Below are positions 1-8,543 of a stretch of DNA of 64,000 nt, piece after piece (positions within the stretch are counted from its first letter, which is position 1; each line of letters begins with the position of its first letter). Position numbers and translations under genes: made by a program. Source of the DNA: Anaerolineae bacterium (GTDB taxonomy: Bacteria; Chloroflexota; Anaerolineae; Aggregatilineales; Phototrophicaceae); contig JAFLCG010000005.1 of NCBI GenBank assembly GCA_017303635.1, positions 1 to 64,000 on the forward strand, given 5' to 3'. The notes below the pieces were generated by a model. That model saw only the letters and a program-made list of their open reading frames with translations, was not told the DNA's origin and searched no databases.

Positions 1-560
1 CGAGTCGCGTCGAGGCCTTCATCGGCGGTCGGCTCCCGGTCCGGGCCTTCGCCCCGATGACCGCGCATACTCGTATGCAGATCGGCATCAATCCCGGCAG
101 CAGCAGCACGCGACTCTGCTGCCTTTGCAGAGTCATCTTTGAAGAGTCTTATTTGTTCTAAGGAAGAAGCGGCAAATTGGCCGTTTGCAATGCGCGCCTC
201 GACCGTTTGCAAGCGGTCGGCCTCGCCTTTGGCCTCTTCGTGCTCAAGCTGACGCAGCAGCTCGGCCAACCGATTCGGCTTGTACAGATACTGGAAGGTG
301 CGGTCGGTGGCGCGGTGTGGATTCGTCCGGCGGCTGAGGATGCCCGCGTTCACCAGGTCGCTCAGCGCGGCCCGGATCTGTTTGACGCCGAACATGCCGA
401 AGAGGTCGGCCTGCAGCTCGTCCTGTTTCTTGTAGATCCACAGGTCAGGCCCGTTGTGGGCCTTCCACAGCGACCAGTGCTCGAACAGCGAGCAGATGGC
501 GGCGGCGACTGGACTGTTGAGCGCGGCCACGTAAGAGGGTCGGATGATGACGAAGGTCAT
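1..560 (-). CDS. Partial winged-helix protein of a mobile segment (3' end beyond window)
   Basis: On the minus strand an open frame begins at the ATG at 558-560 and runs without a stop to the window edge, about 186 codons. The first ~110 residues look like a winged-helix DNA-binding domain, including QADLFGMFGVKQIRAALSDL followed by LVNAGILSRRT. This is the style of plasmid or phage replication-initiation and helix-turn-helix proteins that discriminate between host strategies. The rest is Ala/Glu/Arg-rich and probably a linker. It diverges from the integrase at 816, with about 255 bp between the two starts. Composition is clearly G+C richer than the genes after 1.9 kb, as expected for transferred DNA. 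The function is inferred from fold-like features only; it could equally be a transcriptional regulator. Confidence 0.65.
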   Translation of the reverse strand, partial: MTFVIIRPSYVAALNSPVAAAICSLFEHWSLWKAHNGPDLWIYKKQDELQADLFGMFGVKQIRAALSDLVNAGILSRRTNPHRATDRTFQYLYKPNRLAELLRQLEHEEAKGEADRLQTVEARIANGQFAASSLEQIRLFKDDSAKAAESRAAAAGIDADLHTSMRGHRGEGPDREPTADEGLDAT

Positions 561-815
561 AATTTAAGCTACGCTCTAATTACCACGAGGGCCTTTCGTG
601 GAAGGGGGTCGCTTTTTGGCGGCTGCCGTCCCCGGTGGAGTGTTTTTCCGCCGGGGATTTTCCCCACCTTCGACCCGAATTTATGAAAATCGCGTACGAA
701 ACAGCCCCTGTTGCCAAACTGGTCACAAACCTGACCGACGACTTACTTCAAGAACTTGTTATCTCTACCTGCTACCCGTTAACATCAGAGTTGCGCGCAG
801 CAGAAGGGAATAACC

Positions 816-1835
816 ATGCCTCGATCAAAGGAGGGCAAACCGCTCACGGTCGCCTTGAGCGACTATTTATTGGTGGATCGCAGCCATCACACCAACGGCA
901 ATTACCGCAACATCCTCACCCCGCTGGTCGATTGGCTCGGCAGCCAGTCGCCGCCGGTCGCCACCCTGAGGGCCGTCACCTTCACCCACCTCAACCGCTA
1001 TGTGGACAGTGTGCTGATCGGCAGGCAAAAGGCCGGGACGATGTCCGGGCGCACGCCGCATCAGCATGTGGTGGTCATTCGTGGGTTTTTTCGGTGGTGT
1101 GTGAAGATCGGCTATCTGAAGAAGTCGCCCGCCGCCGGGCTGACCATTCGGAAGCCGAAGGCCAAACCGCCGGAGACTCGGGCCATACCGCTGGAAGTCT
1201 TTCGGGAGATGCTGCGCCGGGCGAAGCTGCTGGCGCAGGCTGGTGAGCCGAACCTCTACGCGCTGCTGACTCTCCTGGCGGAGACGACGCATCGCATCGG
1301 CGCACTGGTCAAGATCAAGGTGGCGGATGTGGACTTCAAAGCGCGGCGGATTTTACTCGAGGAGAAAGGCGGCGCGTGGCTCTATGCCCACTTCGCCGAC
1401 CCGGAGGTCGTGTGGGCGCTGCAGGCGCTCATTCAGTGGCGGTCGCTGATGAGCATCCCGCATGAGTACCTCTTCACCACCCACCGCAAGCCCTGGCGGC
1501 CTGTCTCGCCGGGGGCCGCCTCCAGCCGGATCGGCGCAGCCTCCGCGGCGATCTGCGGGGTGGAGTACCACGCGCATTCCATCCGCCATCTGATGGCCGT
1601 GCTGATGGATGCCCAGGGGGTGGAGCCGACTGCCGCCAGTTCGCGGCTCGGCAATTCGCCGGAGGTCTACGCCGGGCACTATCAACCGTCACCCGGTCAT
1701 GAGCGCGCCAAGCGGGTCACCGAAGCCTATCCGTTCCAGAAGCTGCTGGGCGGCCCGGCACCCCTGCATCCGTCCCCCGCGTCGCCGCCGGGGAATGTCA
1801 TCCATGTTGATTGGCGGGGAGAGGAAGCGGGCTAA
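816..1835 (+). CDS. Tyrosine recombinase / site-specific integrase
   Basis: This 339-residue protein has the two-domain plan of phage-type integrases. An N-terminal SAM-like core-binding domain spans residues ~10-110 (VVVIRGFFRWCVKIGYLKKSP), and the catalytic domain spans ~125-310. The expected catalytic positions can be read: Arg in THRIGALVKI, Lys in LLEEKGGAW, the HxxR box in HSIRHLM, and the Tyr in the YAGHY segment near residue 290. The usual LGH motif is LGN here, so the second His position is altered. A Shine-Dalgarno-like GAAGGGA precedes the ATG. The Pro-rich tail is unusual. Together with the divergent partial gene at 1-560 it marks an integrated element whose other end lies outside the window. 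No attachment site could be proven. Confidence 0.85.
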   Translation: MPRSKEGKPLTVALSDYLLVDRSHHTNGNYRNILTPLVDWLGSQSPPVATLRAVTFTHLNRYVDSVLIGRQKAGTMSGRTPHQHVVVIRGFFRWCVKIGYLKKSPAAGLTIRKPKAKPPETRAIPLEVFREMLRRAKLLAQAGEPNLYALLTLLAETTHRIGALVKIKVADVDFKARRILLEEKGGAWLYAHFADPEVVWALQALIQWRSLMSIPHEYLFTTHRKPWRPVSPGAASSRIGAASAAICGVEYHAHSIRHLMAVLMDAQGVEPTAASSRLGNSPEVYAGHYQPSPGHERAKRVTEAYPFQKLLGGPAPLHPSPASPPGNVIHVDWRGEEAG

Positions 1836-1843
1836 GCTCCAAA

Positions 1844-1869
1844 ATATTCGCGGCAGTTGCCGAGAATAT
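1844..1869. repeat. 26-bp near-perfect inverted repeat just after the integrase
   Basis: Two 12-bp arms, matching at 11 of 12 positions and separated by only GT, lie eight bases after the integrase stop codon. The arms begin ATATTC and end GAATAT. The very short centre makes it a better dyad protein-binding or recombination core site than an intrinsic terminator, and no T-tract follows. It could be the recombinase core or an operator; this is inference from symmetry and position. Confidence 0.4.
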
Positions 1870-1950
1870 ATAGGACACTCGTCAGGTGGCACAAGCAGGT
1901 TATCATTGAGGTATTCATTCCAGCAAGCTTAACGGTTCCACTCAGAAAGC

Positions 1951-2568
1951 ATGGACATGATCGATAGTATTCAATGGCTCGGGCAAGGCAGCTTTGCCAT
2001 CCAAGGCCCGCCGCTCATTTACATCAACCCGTGGCGGATCACGCGCAGCACGTTCCATGCCGATGTGATTCTGGTAAGCCACGATCATTATGACGCCTGT
2101 TCCCAAGCAGACATTCGCAAGTTACGAGGAACGGACACTCGCCTTTTCAGCAATGAAAAGGTATCTAAGGAAATTGAACAGGTTGAAATTCTGCGGCTAT
2201 GGCAGAGTGTTCAGGTTGACCGAGCAGGTATCAAAGCGGTTCCGGCCTACTCCCCCAGTAGTATGCAGCATCCACAAAGTGACGGTGGGCTGGGCTTTGT
2301 CATTTCGGTCAACTACTATGATATCTATTATGCGGGGGATACCGAACTCATCCCGGAAATGGAACGGATACGTCCAGACATTGCCCTGCTGCCGATTGAT
2401 GGTAATGGCACCCTCACGGTCGAATCTGCGCTTGAAGTGGTCAAACAAATCCGACCCCGATATGTTATTCCGTTTAATTGGGGAGCAGGCACGGAGTTAC
2501 GGGCAAAGGCCTTTAAGGATATGGTCGGCGGGAGAGCCGAAGTTATCCTGATGACTCCGGGAGGATAA
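1951..2568 (+). CDS. MBL-fold metallo-hydrolase, UlaG-like
   Basis: A 205-residue protein with metallo-beta-lactamase fold features. The metal-binding motif appears as SHDHYDACS (an HxHxD pattern near residue 45). A conserved YAGDTE segment follows at ~128, and a third strand, LLPIDGNGTL, near 150. The final metal-ligand region reads VIPFNWG, where UlaG-type proteins usually have IPxHYG, so one histidine ligand is replaced by Asn or displaced. It is short for the family but looks complete. Relatives hydrolyse phosphoester or lactone bonds in the cytoplasm; the substrate here cannot be told. It stands alone on the plus strand between the integrase segment and a repeat element. Confidence 0.75.
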   Translation: MDMIDSIQWLGQGSFAIQGPPLIYINPWRITRSTFHADVILVSHDHYDACSQADIRKLRGTDTRLFSNEKVSKEIEQVEILRLWQSVQVDRAGIKAVPAYSPSSMQHPQSDGGLGFVISVNYYDIYYAGDTELIPEMERIRPDIALLPIDGNGTLTVESALEVVKQIRPRYVIPFNWGAGTELRAKAFKDMVGGRAEVILMTPGG

Positions 2569-2581
2569 CTCCAGATATAGA

Positions 2582-2871
2582 GTGAGGTGGGAACACGGGA
2601 AGCAGTCGCTAAACTTTCGTTTCTATATCTCTCAGATTGACGAGAGGCAAGGCTGCAACCACCAACATGTGATATTTATAGCGGGAAGCAGGGAGCATAC
2701 CACCGCCTTGATAATTCGTGTCTTTCAAGGCGGAAACAGGTAAGCGCTCCACCACTTTAGCACCAAGCAGTGACGTGATTGCCTTCAAAGGTCGGGATAT
2801 TCCGTCAAAGTGAAGTGTATTCATATGTGTAGTGTAGCATGATTTGATTCGAAGATCGGAACAAATGTTCC
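2582..2871 (-). repeat. Copy 1 of a ~290-bp dispersed element (palindromic promoter plus four degenerate repeats)
   Basis: Read on the minus strand, this begins with the palindrome at 2858-2871. After 18 bases comes TGCTACACT, then six bases and an ATG at 2824. Four degenerate units follow at about 2722-2758, 2677-2710, 2637-2666 and 2582-2614, of the general form GGtGG...CTcCCGtCTTCCCgCC. The unit spacing (about 49, 44 and 51 bp) closely matches the copies at 29645-29922 and 63364-63655. A 71-codon frame runs from 2824 to 2609, but the repeats fall in different frames in the three copies, so coding is doubtful. Units can form short GGYGGG/CCCRCC hairpins. It fills most of the 436-bp gap between the MBL gene and clpX. 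Function unknown. Confidence 0.6.
2858..2871 (-). promoter_or_regulatory. Perfect 14-bp palindrome, LexA/DinR-box-like (copy 1)
   Basis: GGAACAAATGTTCC is fully self-complementary and fits GAAC-N4-GTTC, the pattern bound by DinR/LexA in Gram-positive bacteria. On the minus strand it lies 18 bases before an extended -10 (TGCTACACT). LexA binding is inference; a different dyad-binding regulator is possible. Confidence 0.5.
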
Positions 2872-2946
2872 ACTTTCGACACTGTATAACTTGACTATAC
2901 GCAATTAGCAGGGCGTCAATGAAGTTTGAAGACTGGGGCCACAAAC

Positions 2947-2972
2947 AACAAGCGACCATAAGGTCGCTTGTT
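2947..2972 (-). terminator. Rho-independent-type terminator after clpX
   Basis: A perfect 11-bp stem (arms 2947-2957 and 2962-2972, four-base loop) lies 33 bp beyond the clpX stop. On the minus strand it is followed by a T/G-rich run (TGTTTGTGG). The run is not pure T, so efficiency is uncertain. Confidence 0.7.
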
Positions 2973-3004
2973 AATCGCTACTGATTGAAGAAAGGCCTTA
3001 CCCG

Positions 3005-4300
3005 TTAAGCAGCGGGATCAAAGTGCCCTTTGGCAGTCCAAGTCAACTGACTGCCATCTTCGCGGAAAACATGGGCTTTCGCCTCGCCGCGAATGACATC
3101 CCCATCAACCAAGACCTTGCGAATATCGCTGCTGCCGGGTATCTCAAACATCACATCCAGCAAGGTGTTTTCGATAATCGCCCGCAAGCCACGTGCGCCA
3201 GTTTCGCGCTCCAGCGCGAGATCAGCAGCGGCCCCAATCGCCGAAGGATCAAATTCCAATTCAACATTATCCAAACCCAACAGGTGTTTGTACTGCCGGG
3301 TAATGGCATTCTTCGGTTCAGTCAAGATGCGGATGAGCGCATCCCGATCCAAGGGGTCGATATTGACCAGGATAGGCATACGACCCACAAATTCAGGGAT
3401 CAGCCCGAACTTCATCATGTCATCCGAATTGACCTGTCGCAGCAGGTCCTTACGATCAAGCTGCTCACGGGTTTGCGTTTCCAGGAAGCCGAGGCTGCTC
3501 TGGGTACCTACGCGACGAGCAATATGATCTTCTATACCGGAGAAGGTACCACCTGCAATAAACAGGATGTCCTTGGTATTGATTTGCAGGAATTCCTGAT
3601 GGGGATGCTTTCGACCACCCTGGGGAGGTACGTTGGCTAAGGTGCCTTCGACGATTTTCAAGAGCGCCTGTTGAACACCTTCGCCGGAAACATCCCGAGT
3701 GATGGAGGGGTTATCATTCGTCTTGCGCGAGACTTTATCAATCTCGTCAATATAGATGATCCCTTTTTCAGCACGGGCAATATCACCACCAGCCGCCTGA
3801 ATCAGGCGAAGCAGGATATTTTCCACATCTTCACCCACATAACCTGCTTCCGTCAGAGCCGTGGCATCTGCGATACAGAACGGCACATCCAGGATACGAG
3901 CAAGAGTCTGGGCCAGCAGGGTTTTGCCGCTGCCGGTCGGACCCACAATCAGAATGTTGCTCTTGTCCAACTCGACACCTTCGGTGTCTTTGTCGTGCAT
4001 GATGCGCTTATAGTGGTTGTAAACGGCCACGCTGAGTACGCGCTTGGCCTGTTCCTGCCCCACTACATATTCATTCAGGTGGGCCATGATTTCCCGTGGC
4101 GAGAGAAGGCGTTCAAGCTTGAACTCTTCCTGCGGGGGAACCAATGAACTCTGAATGTTGGCTTCCAGCAATTTTAGCTGGCAGCGATCCACACACTTAT
4201 TGCAGATGTAGACACCATCGGGGCCATGCAATAAATGCTCGACCTCGTTGACACCCCGCCCGCAAAACGAGCAACGTTCTGATATGGGGAAGAAACTCAC
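3005..4300 (-). CDS. clpX: ATP-dependent Clp protease ATP-binding subunit ClpX
   Basis: The AAA+ unfoldase that recognises tagged proteins and feeds them to ClpP in the cytoplasm. All hallmarks are visible. There is an N-terminal C4 zinc-binding domain (CSFC near residue 9 and CNKC near 34), Walker A GPTGSGKT at ~120, and Walker [10 protein letters not shown] at ~180. A loop with SLGF at ~270 corresponds to the IGF ClpP-docking loop, and the arginine-finger region FVGRMP is at ~305. The length of 431 residues is normal. The start overlaps the end of clpP by four bases (ATGA), so translation is probably coupled. It is the last gene of tig-clpP-clpX, and a stem-loop terminator follows. Confidence 0.97.
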   Translation of the reverse strand: MSFFPISERCSFCGRGVNEVEHLLHGPDGVYICNKCVDRCQLKLLEANIQSSLVPPQEEFKLERLLSPREIMAHLNEYVVGQEQAKRVLSVAVYNHYKRIMHDKDTEGVELDKSNILIVGPTGSGKTLLAQTLARILDVPFCIADATALTEAGYVGEDVENILLRLIQAAGGDIARAEKGIIYIDEIDKVSRKTNDNPSITRDVSGEGVQQALLKIVEGTLANVPPQGGRKHPHQEFLQINTKDILFIAGGTFSGIEDHIARRVGTQSSLGFLETQTREQLDRKDLLRQVNSDDMMKFGLIPEFVGRMPILVNIDPLDRDALIRILTEPKNAITRQYKHLLGLDNVELEFDPSAIGAAADLALERETGARGLRAIIENTLLDVMFEIPGSSDIRKVLVDGDVIRGEAKAHVFREDGSQLTWTAKGHFDPAA

Positions 4301-4914
4301 TTGGCTTTCGCTCCGTTAGGCTGGGGATCTCCCAGCACCGAGTCAATGAGACCGTACTCAACCGCCTGGCGGGCGTTGAAGTAAATATCGCGGTCAGTGT
4401 CGCGCTCCAGGACTTCACGCTCCTGGCCGGTATGCTTGACGAAAATATCGTTCAGGCGTTCCTTAAGGCGCATGATCTCATTGGCAGCGATGACAATATC
4501 GGATGCTTGCCCCTGAGCACCACCCAATGGTTGATGCATATGAACGGTGGCATTGGGCAGTGAGTGACGCAGGCCCTTTTCACCCGCCGTCAACAAAACA
4601 GTACCAAAGCTGGCCGTCAGGCCGAGTGCGACTGTGCTCACGGGGGCGCTGATTTGCTGCATCGCATCATAGATCGCCAGGCCAGCATAGACCACACCAC
4701 CAGGCGAATTGATGTACATGTTAATCTGCCGCTCTGGATCGGTGTGCTGCAAATAAAGCAACTGAGCCACGATCAAATTCGCAACCTGATCGTTGATACC
4801 GGTGCCCAGTAACACAATACGATCCCGCAAGAGCAGAGAGAAAATGTCGTAAGCGCGTTCGCCACGGCTACTCTGCTCAATGACCATTGGAATCACATTA
4901 TAGACGTTATTCAC
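4297..4914 (-). CDS. clpP: ATP-dependent Clp protease proteolytic subunit ClpP
   Basis: A serine peptidase that forms the degradation chamber for ClpX. The 205 residues carry the catalytic Ser in LTASFGT (near residue 102, where most ClpPs have AASMGA), the His in HMHQPLGG (~126) and the Asp in RDTDRD (~175). The substitution at the serine motif keeps the small-Ser-x-Gly core, so activity is expected. The start is a GTG preceded by a strong AAGGAGA seven bases upstream. Only 36 bp separate it from tig, and it overlaps clpX by four bases. This tig-clpP-clpX order is common in bacteria. Confidence 0.96.
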   Translation of the reverse strand: MNNVYNVIPMVIEQSSRGERAYDIFSLLLRDRIVLLGTGINDQVANLIVAQLLYLQHTDPERQINMYINSPGGVVYAGLAIYDAMQQISAPVSTVALGLTASFGTVLLTAGEKGLRHSLPNATVHMHQPLGGAQGQASDIVIAANEIMRLKERLNDIFVKHTGQEREVLERDTDRDIYFNARQAVEYGLIDSVLGDPQPNGAKAK

Positions 4915-4950
4915 GACAGATTCTCCTTAAGGTTTACAATGCCTGCGTGC

Positions 4951-6393
4951 TTACTCGGTAGCAGCCGACTCATCCGGCTCTGTTTTTTCTTCGGTAGCGG
5001 GCTTCAATTCCGGCGCTTCCCCGCGGGCGATAGCAATCAGACGATCAATTGTCGCCTTCTCCAGGAGGTCATTGCGCAGGTTGTTACGCATCGCAGGCGT
5101 ATCAATGGCACCGCGCAATTTTTCGGCCTGATCGCCAAATTGAGCGAGCATCCGGAGAATTTCCGCTTCGACCAGATCATCGGTGACTTCGATCTGTTCA
5201 ACTTCACGCAATTGCTGCAGGACCAAAGCCCGGCGGATGGTATTGGTTCCGGCTTCAGCATACTCAGCGGCCAAATCATCCTGGGTCTTATTGGTGATTC
5301 GGGCATAATCTTCTAGCGTCAGTCCCTGACGGCGAAGATCCTGATCGAAGTTCTTGAGGAAGGCTTCGGTCTGATCCTTGAGCATAGCATCCGGGAAAGC
5401 GACCACTGCACCTTCGACCACTTTGTCGAGCGCTTCGTCGGCGTAGTCCGAGCGATAGCGTGCTTCCAAGTTCTGCGTGATACTTTCGCGCATCCGTATG
5501 CGCAGTTCAAGCAGGGTCAACTGCTTTTCTTCTTTTTCAGTCACACGGGCGGCAAAATCATCGGTCAGATCAGGCAGAGTCATCGCCTCAATCTTCTTGA
5601 CTGTCACTTTGAAGTGCGCGGTCTTGCCAGCAAATTCTTCCCCGTACTCTTCTTTATCGTCCGGGAAAGTCAGATCAAACTCGCGGGTTTCATCGGCATT
5701 CATGCCAACCAACGCCTGCTTAAAGCCTGGAGCCGGTTCTTCGTTCTCGGCGCCAAGGACCATCACGGCATCATGTTCATGGAGGAATTCGCCATCACCC
5801 AGACCATGATGAGCGTGTTCATCATCGCCATGGTCGTGGTCATGATCATGTTCGGCTTCTTCAGCTTCAACACCGAGCACTTTAGCGTAGACATCCGCGG
5901 TTACGCGATTGCCCAACTCGACAGGGCGCGTACTGGGTTCGACCGCAGCGTGCTGCTCGCGGAGCAAACGCATAGACCGATCGACCATCTCATCAGTGAC
6001 TTCGGGCTGGTTAAATTCCACGCGAACTGAACGGTAATCATTCAGCACTGTTGTCGGCTGCAGTGGGAGGGTGAACACAAAAACGGGTTCCGGCTCCAAC
6101 TTAAAGTCAACGAGGCTGCCGGGGCCATAGGGCTCCAACTTGGATTCATCAAGAGCCTTGGGATAGGCATCATTCGCGAGGATTTCAGCCATTTCTTCGG
6201 CGATGGCGGCTTCACCGACATAGTTAGACAAAATGCGATATGGCACCTTGCCCTTCCGAAAACCAGGAATGTTCACCTGATTGGAGATCTTGCGAGCAGC
6301 GGTCTGGCGCGCCTTTTCGACTTGTTGAGGTTCGAGGGTGACGGTAAGACGAGCAACTTGCTTTTCGAGGAGTTCAGTCTGGATATTCAACAT
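4951..6393 (-). CDS. tig: Trigger factor (ribosome-associated chaperone) with histidine-rich insert
   Basis: Trigger factor binds the ribosome exit tunnel through the signature GFRKGKVP (residues 44-51), which is intact. The N-terminal domain spans ~1-120, the PPIase-like FKBP domain ~155-260 and the helical C-terminal substrate-binding domain ~265-450. An acidic tail ends the 480-residue protein, which is longer than the usual ~430. Part of the extra length is an insert at ~175-210 inside the PPIase domain, with HDHDHDHGDDEHAHH at 182-196. That segment could bind metal ions, as the His-rich loop of SlyD does; this is inference. AAGGA lies seven bases before the ATG. It heads the tig-clpP-clpX operon. 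Confidence 0.95.
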   Translation of the reverse strand: MLNIQTELLEKQVARLTVTLEPQQVEKARQTAARKISNQVNIPGFRKGKVPYRILSNYVGEAAIAEEMAEILANDAYPKALDESKLEPYGPGSLVDFKLEPEPVFVFTLPLQPTTVLNDYRSVRVEFNQPEVTDEMVDRSMRLLREQHAAVEPSTRPVELGNRVTADVYAKVLGVEAEEAEHDHDHDHGDDEHAHHGLGDGEFLHEHDAVMVLGAENEEPAPGFKQALVGMNADETREFDLTFPDDKEEYGEEFAGKTAHFKVTVKKIEAMTLPDLTDDFAARVTEKEEKQLTLLELRIRMRESITQNLEARYRSDYADEALDKVVEGAVVAFPDAMLKDQTEAFLKNFDQDLRRQGLTLEDYARITNKTQDDLAAEYAEAGTNTIRRALVLQQLREVEQIEVTDDLVEAEILRMLAQFGDQAEKLRGAIDTPAMRNNLRNDLLEKATIDRLIAIARGEAPELKPATEEKTEPDESAATE

Positions 6394-6434
6394 TTACATC
6401 CTTGCTGAGGCGCGTCCATCAGCACAATGTGGTG

Positions 6435-6443
6435 ATTATAGCA
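6435..6443 (-). promoter_or_regulatory. Extended -10 promoter element upstream of tig
   Basis: On the minus strand TGCTATAAT gives a consensus -10 hexamer with the TGn extension, about 42 bases before the tig ATG. No convincing -35 is seen at 17 bp, which is compatible with an extended -10 promoter. Confidence 0.55.
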
Positions 6444-6507
6444 TCGGCTATTTGGCGCTGTATATAAGACGGGCGTAAGAGATTTGAGCCGGTTTCTCTG
6501 AGACAGA

Positions 6508-6589
6508 TGGGGAAGGCGGGACTCGAACCCGCAAGGTGTAAACCACATGATCCTAAGTCATGCGCGTATGCCAATTCCGCCACTTCCCC
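6508..6589 (-). tRNA. tRNA-Leu (anticodon TAG)
   Basis: The minus strand folds as a class II tRNA. The acceptor arms are GGGGAAG and CTTCCCC, and the anticodon stem CATGA/TCATG holds the loop CTTAGGA, giving anticodon TAG. A 13-base variable region follows, then a T arm GCGGG-TTCGAGT-CCCGC. The discriminator base is A at 6508, as expected for leucine. The 3' CCA is not encoded. It lies between the exporter regulator and tig. Confidence 0.95.
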
Positions 6590-6665
6590 GATTACGAGAA
6601 ATTATATGGGACGTTAAGGGTCGCCTCAAGTGTGAAAAAGCGGAAGTGATTTACCGGAGCGCAAA

Positions 6666-7214
6666 TCAGCGTTCGGAATCATCAGTTCGGGTGAGGATAC
6701 CGGTGATGAGGGTTTGAGCGAAACGAAATAGATCCCGAACACTGATAATCCGGTCTATATAAAGTTGGGCCTGCTGGCGTTCAGCATCGGTCATGGAGGG
6801 AATGGCATTCCGCAGACGCTCAATGTCATGGTCCATCACCGTGATGGCACGTTCGACATCGCGCATCTCACGCCCGCTCAAGACGTTAGAAATGATCTGC
6901 CAGAAATCAGTTTCCGCCTCATAGAACTTGCGTCGACCTCCCCCACCACGGACCCAGACCTGACGAACCATTCCCATGTGTTCCAGCGTGCGGAGATTCA
7001 TGCTAACACTGGCTTTGGAAATATCCAGGAGTTCGACAAGGTCATCCAGACTCAGCGGTGCCTTGCTCAGCAAAAGCGCACCGTAAAGCTGCCCCATTAC
7101 TTTGCTGAAGCCAAAATACGAGGCAAGCTGACCGAGGCCGTCCAGCATACTTTCCTGGACAGTCTGCAAACTCGCATTGGTCGGTTGCGCCCCGTTGGTG
7201 CCGGGACCCGTCAT
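6666..7214 (-). CDS. GbsR/MarR-type winged-helix transcriptional regulator
   Basis: A winged-helix regulator: helix-turn-helix around LSLDDLVELLDISKASVSMN, a wing with GGGGRRKFYEAE, and a C-terminal helical dimerisation region. This matches the GbsR branch of the MarR superfamily (~180 residues). The chosen ATG at 7214 has GAGGTGATT directly upstream and gives 182 residues. A longer reading from 7310 would abut the permease stop but lacks a ribosome-binding site. It closes the five-gene exporter operon, so it is probably that operon's repressor, perhaps sensing an exported compound. No operator could be identified. Confidence 0.8.
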   Translation of the reverse strand: MTGPGTNGAQPTNASLQTVQESMLDGLGQLASYFGFSKVMGQLYGALLLSKAPLSLDDLVELLDISKASVSMNLRTLEHMGMVRQVWVRGGGGRRKFYEAETDFWQIISNVLSGREMRDVERAITVMDHDIERLRNAIPSMTDAERQQAQLYIDRIISVRDLFRFAQTLITGILTRTDDSER

Positions 7215-7310
7215 AATCACCTCAATCAATGGTGTTTCATTTATAACAATATCATGAACTGACACGATGTTAGCATTCTTGAACTGCTGAGGCAACGGCA
7301 CGTAGGACAT

Positions 7311-8531
7311 TTATTCGTAGCGAAGCGCATCAATCGGGTTGAGAGAGGCCGCGCGATTCGCCGGGTAGATCCCAAAAAAGACACCGATTCCAACGGAAAT
7401 AGCAGTTGCCAAGACAATGCTCGATACCTGGACCGAGGCTTCCAGATCGGGTAAGGCCACACTTAGTAAGGCTGTGCCAAGGGTAGCAATGAGGATGCCC
7501 AGCGCCCCTCCAACCCCAGAAATACTGATGGCTTCGACCAGGAACTGAAAGAGGATATCCTGCTTCTGTGCTCCAACCGCCTTACGCAAGCCAATCTCAC
7601 GGGTGCGTTCGGTCACCGTGACCAGCATGATATTCATGATGCCGATACCCCCCACAATCAGCGATATTCCGGCAATCACTGCGAGAAAGACCGTCAGCAG
7701 TCCGGTGATGTTGCCCAAGCTGTCCAGCAAATCGGTTTGCGAAAAGATCTGAAAGTTGTCCTCATCGCGGAAGTTGATCTCGCGGACTTCCCGAATTGTT
7801 TCCCGGATCTGCCCGGCAACCGCCTGCACGTCTTCAGCATCACGCGCCTGCACAAGAATGTTGGTCAACACACGCCGCCCAACCTGATCCCGGTCAGGCG
7901 CAAGCCGCGTTTGTACGGTACTGAGAGGCGCGACCAGCACGTCATCGTCGTTAGGGCCAAAACCAGCACCGCCCACCTCATTCAAAATACCCGCGATGCG
8001 AAAAGCGACATTGCCAATTCGGATAGTCTGACCGATGGGGTAAACGGAATCCGGAAAGAGGCGCCGTGCCATCTCCTGACCGATATAGGCCAAGCGGGCC
8101 TGACTCTCGAGGTCTTCCCGCGTAAAGAACTGCCCATCGACCAGAAAGCGGTTTCGGATTTCCAGGTAGACCTCGGTCACACCCAGAATGCGACCGCTGA
8201 TTTCGCGATCACCATATTTGATATTGGTTGTCACCTGACGCTGGGGCATCACATAGAGGGCATCCGGCACACGGAAGGGATCTGCCAGCGCATCTGCCTC
8301 CGCGCTGGTCAAGCGCTGCAATACCCCTTCGTCATCCGCCTGGGCAAAGACAATCAAGAGATTGGTGCCAATACCGAGAAACTGCTGCCGGACAAAATTA
8401 TCGACGGCCTGACCGAGCGAAACCAGCACAATCACCGCGGCAACACCAATGGTTATGCCGAGCATAGTCAGCGCAGATCGGAGTTTGTTGCTGCGGATGC
8501 CGAGCAGCGCAACACGGATGTTCTCAATCAT
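7311..8531 (-). CDS. ABC transporter permease, MacB/FtsX family (second permease)
   Basis: A 406-residue MacB-type permease. One N-terminal transmembrane segment (~18-42) precedes a large extracytoplasmic MacB-PCD domain (~45-260), and three C-terminal membrane segments (~275-400) form the FtsX domain. The typical coupling segment TERTREIGLRKAVGA lies between TM2 and TM3. The end reads YPANRAASLNPIDALRYE, the classic MacB C-terminus. It is paralogous to the permease at 8544-9779, only 12 bp away. The two probably form a heterodimer with the single ATPase of the operon, as in YknXYZ-like or other antimicrobial-peptide or lipid exporters. The substrate is unknown. Confidence 0.92.
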   Translation of the reverse strand: MIENIRVALLGIRSNKLRSALTMLGITIGVAAVIVLVSLGQAVDNFVRQQFLGIGTNLLIVFAQADDEGVLQRLTSAEADALADPFRVPDALYVMPQRQVTTNIKYGDREISGRILGVTEVYLEIRNRFLVDGQFFTREDLESQARLAYIGQEMARRLFPDSVYPIGQTIRIGNVAFRIAGILNEVGGAGFGPNDDDVLVAPLSTVQTRLAPDRDQVGRRVLTNILVQARDAEDVQAVAGQIRETIREVREINFRDEDNFQIFSQTDLLDSLGNITGLLTVFLAVIAGISLIVGGIGIMNIMLVTVTERTREIGLRKAVGAQKQDILFQFLVEAISISGVGGALGILIATLGTALLSVALPDLEASVQVSSIVLATAISVGIGVFFGIYPANRAASLNPIDALRYE

Positions 8532-8543
8532 GGCGTGCAGCCC

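Noticed and set aside
177..686. 169-codon plus-strand frame
   Set aside because: It is antisense to a winged-helix frame on the minus strand with much better protein character that starts at 560 and reaches the window edge.
2609..2959. 116-codon minus-strand gene
   Set aside because: Most of it before residue ~45 crosses the palindrome and promoter, and the rest lies in the repeat element whose frame is not conserved between copies.
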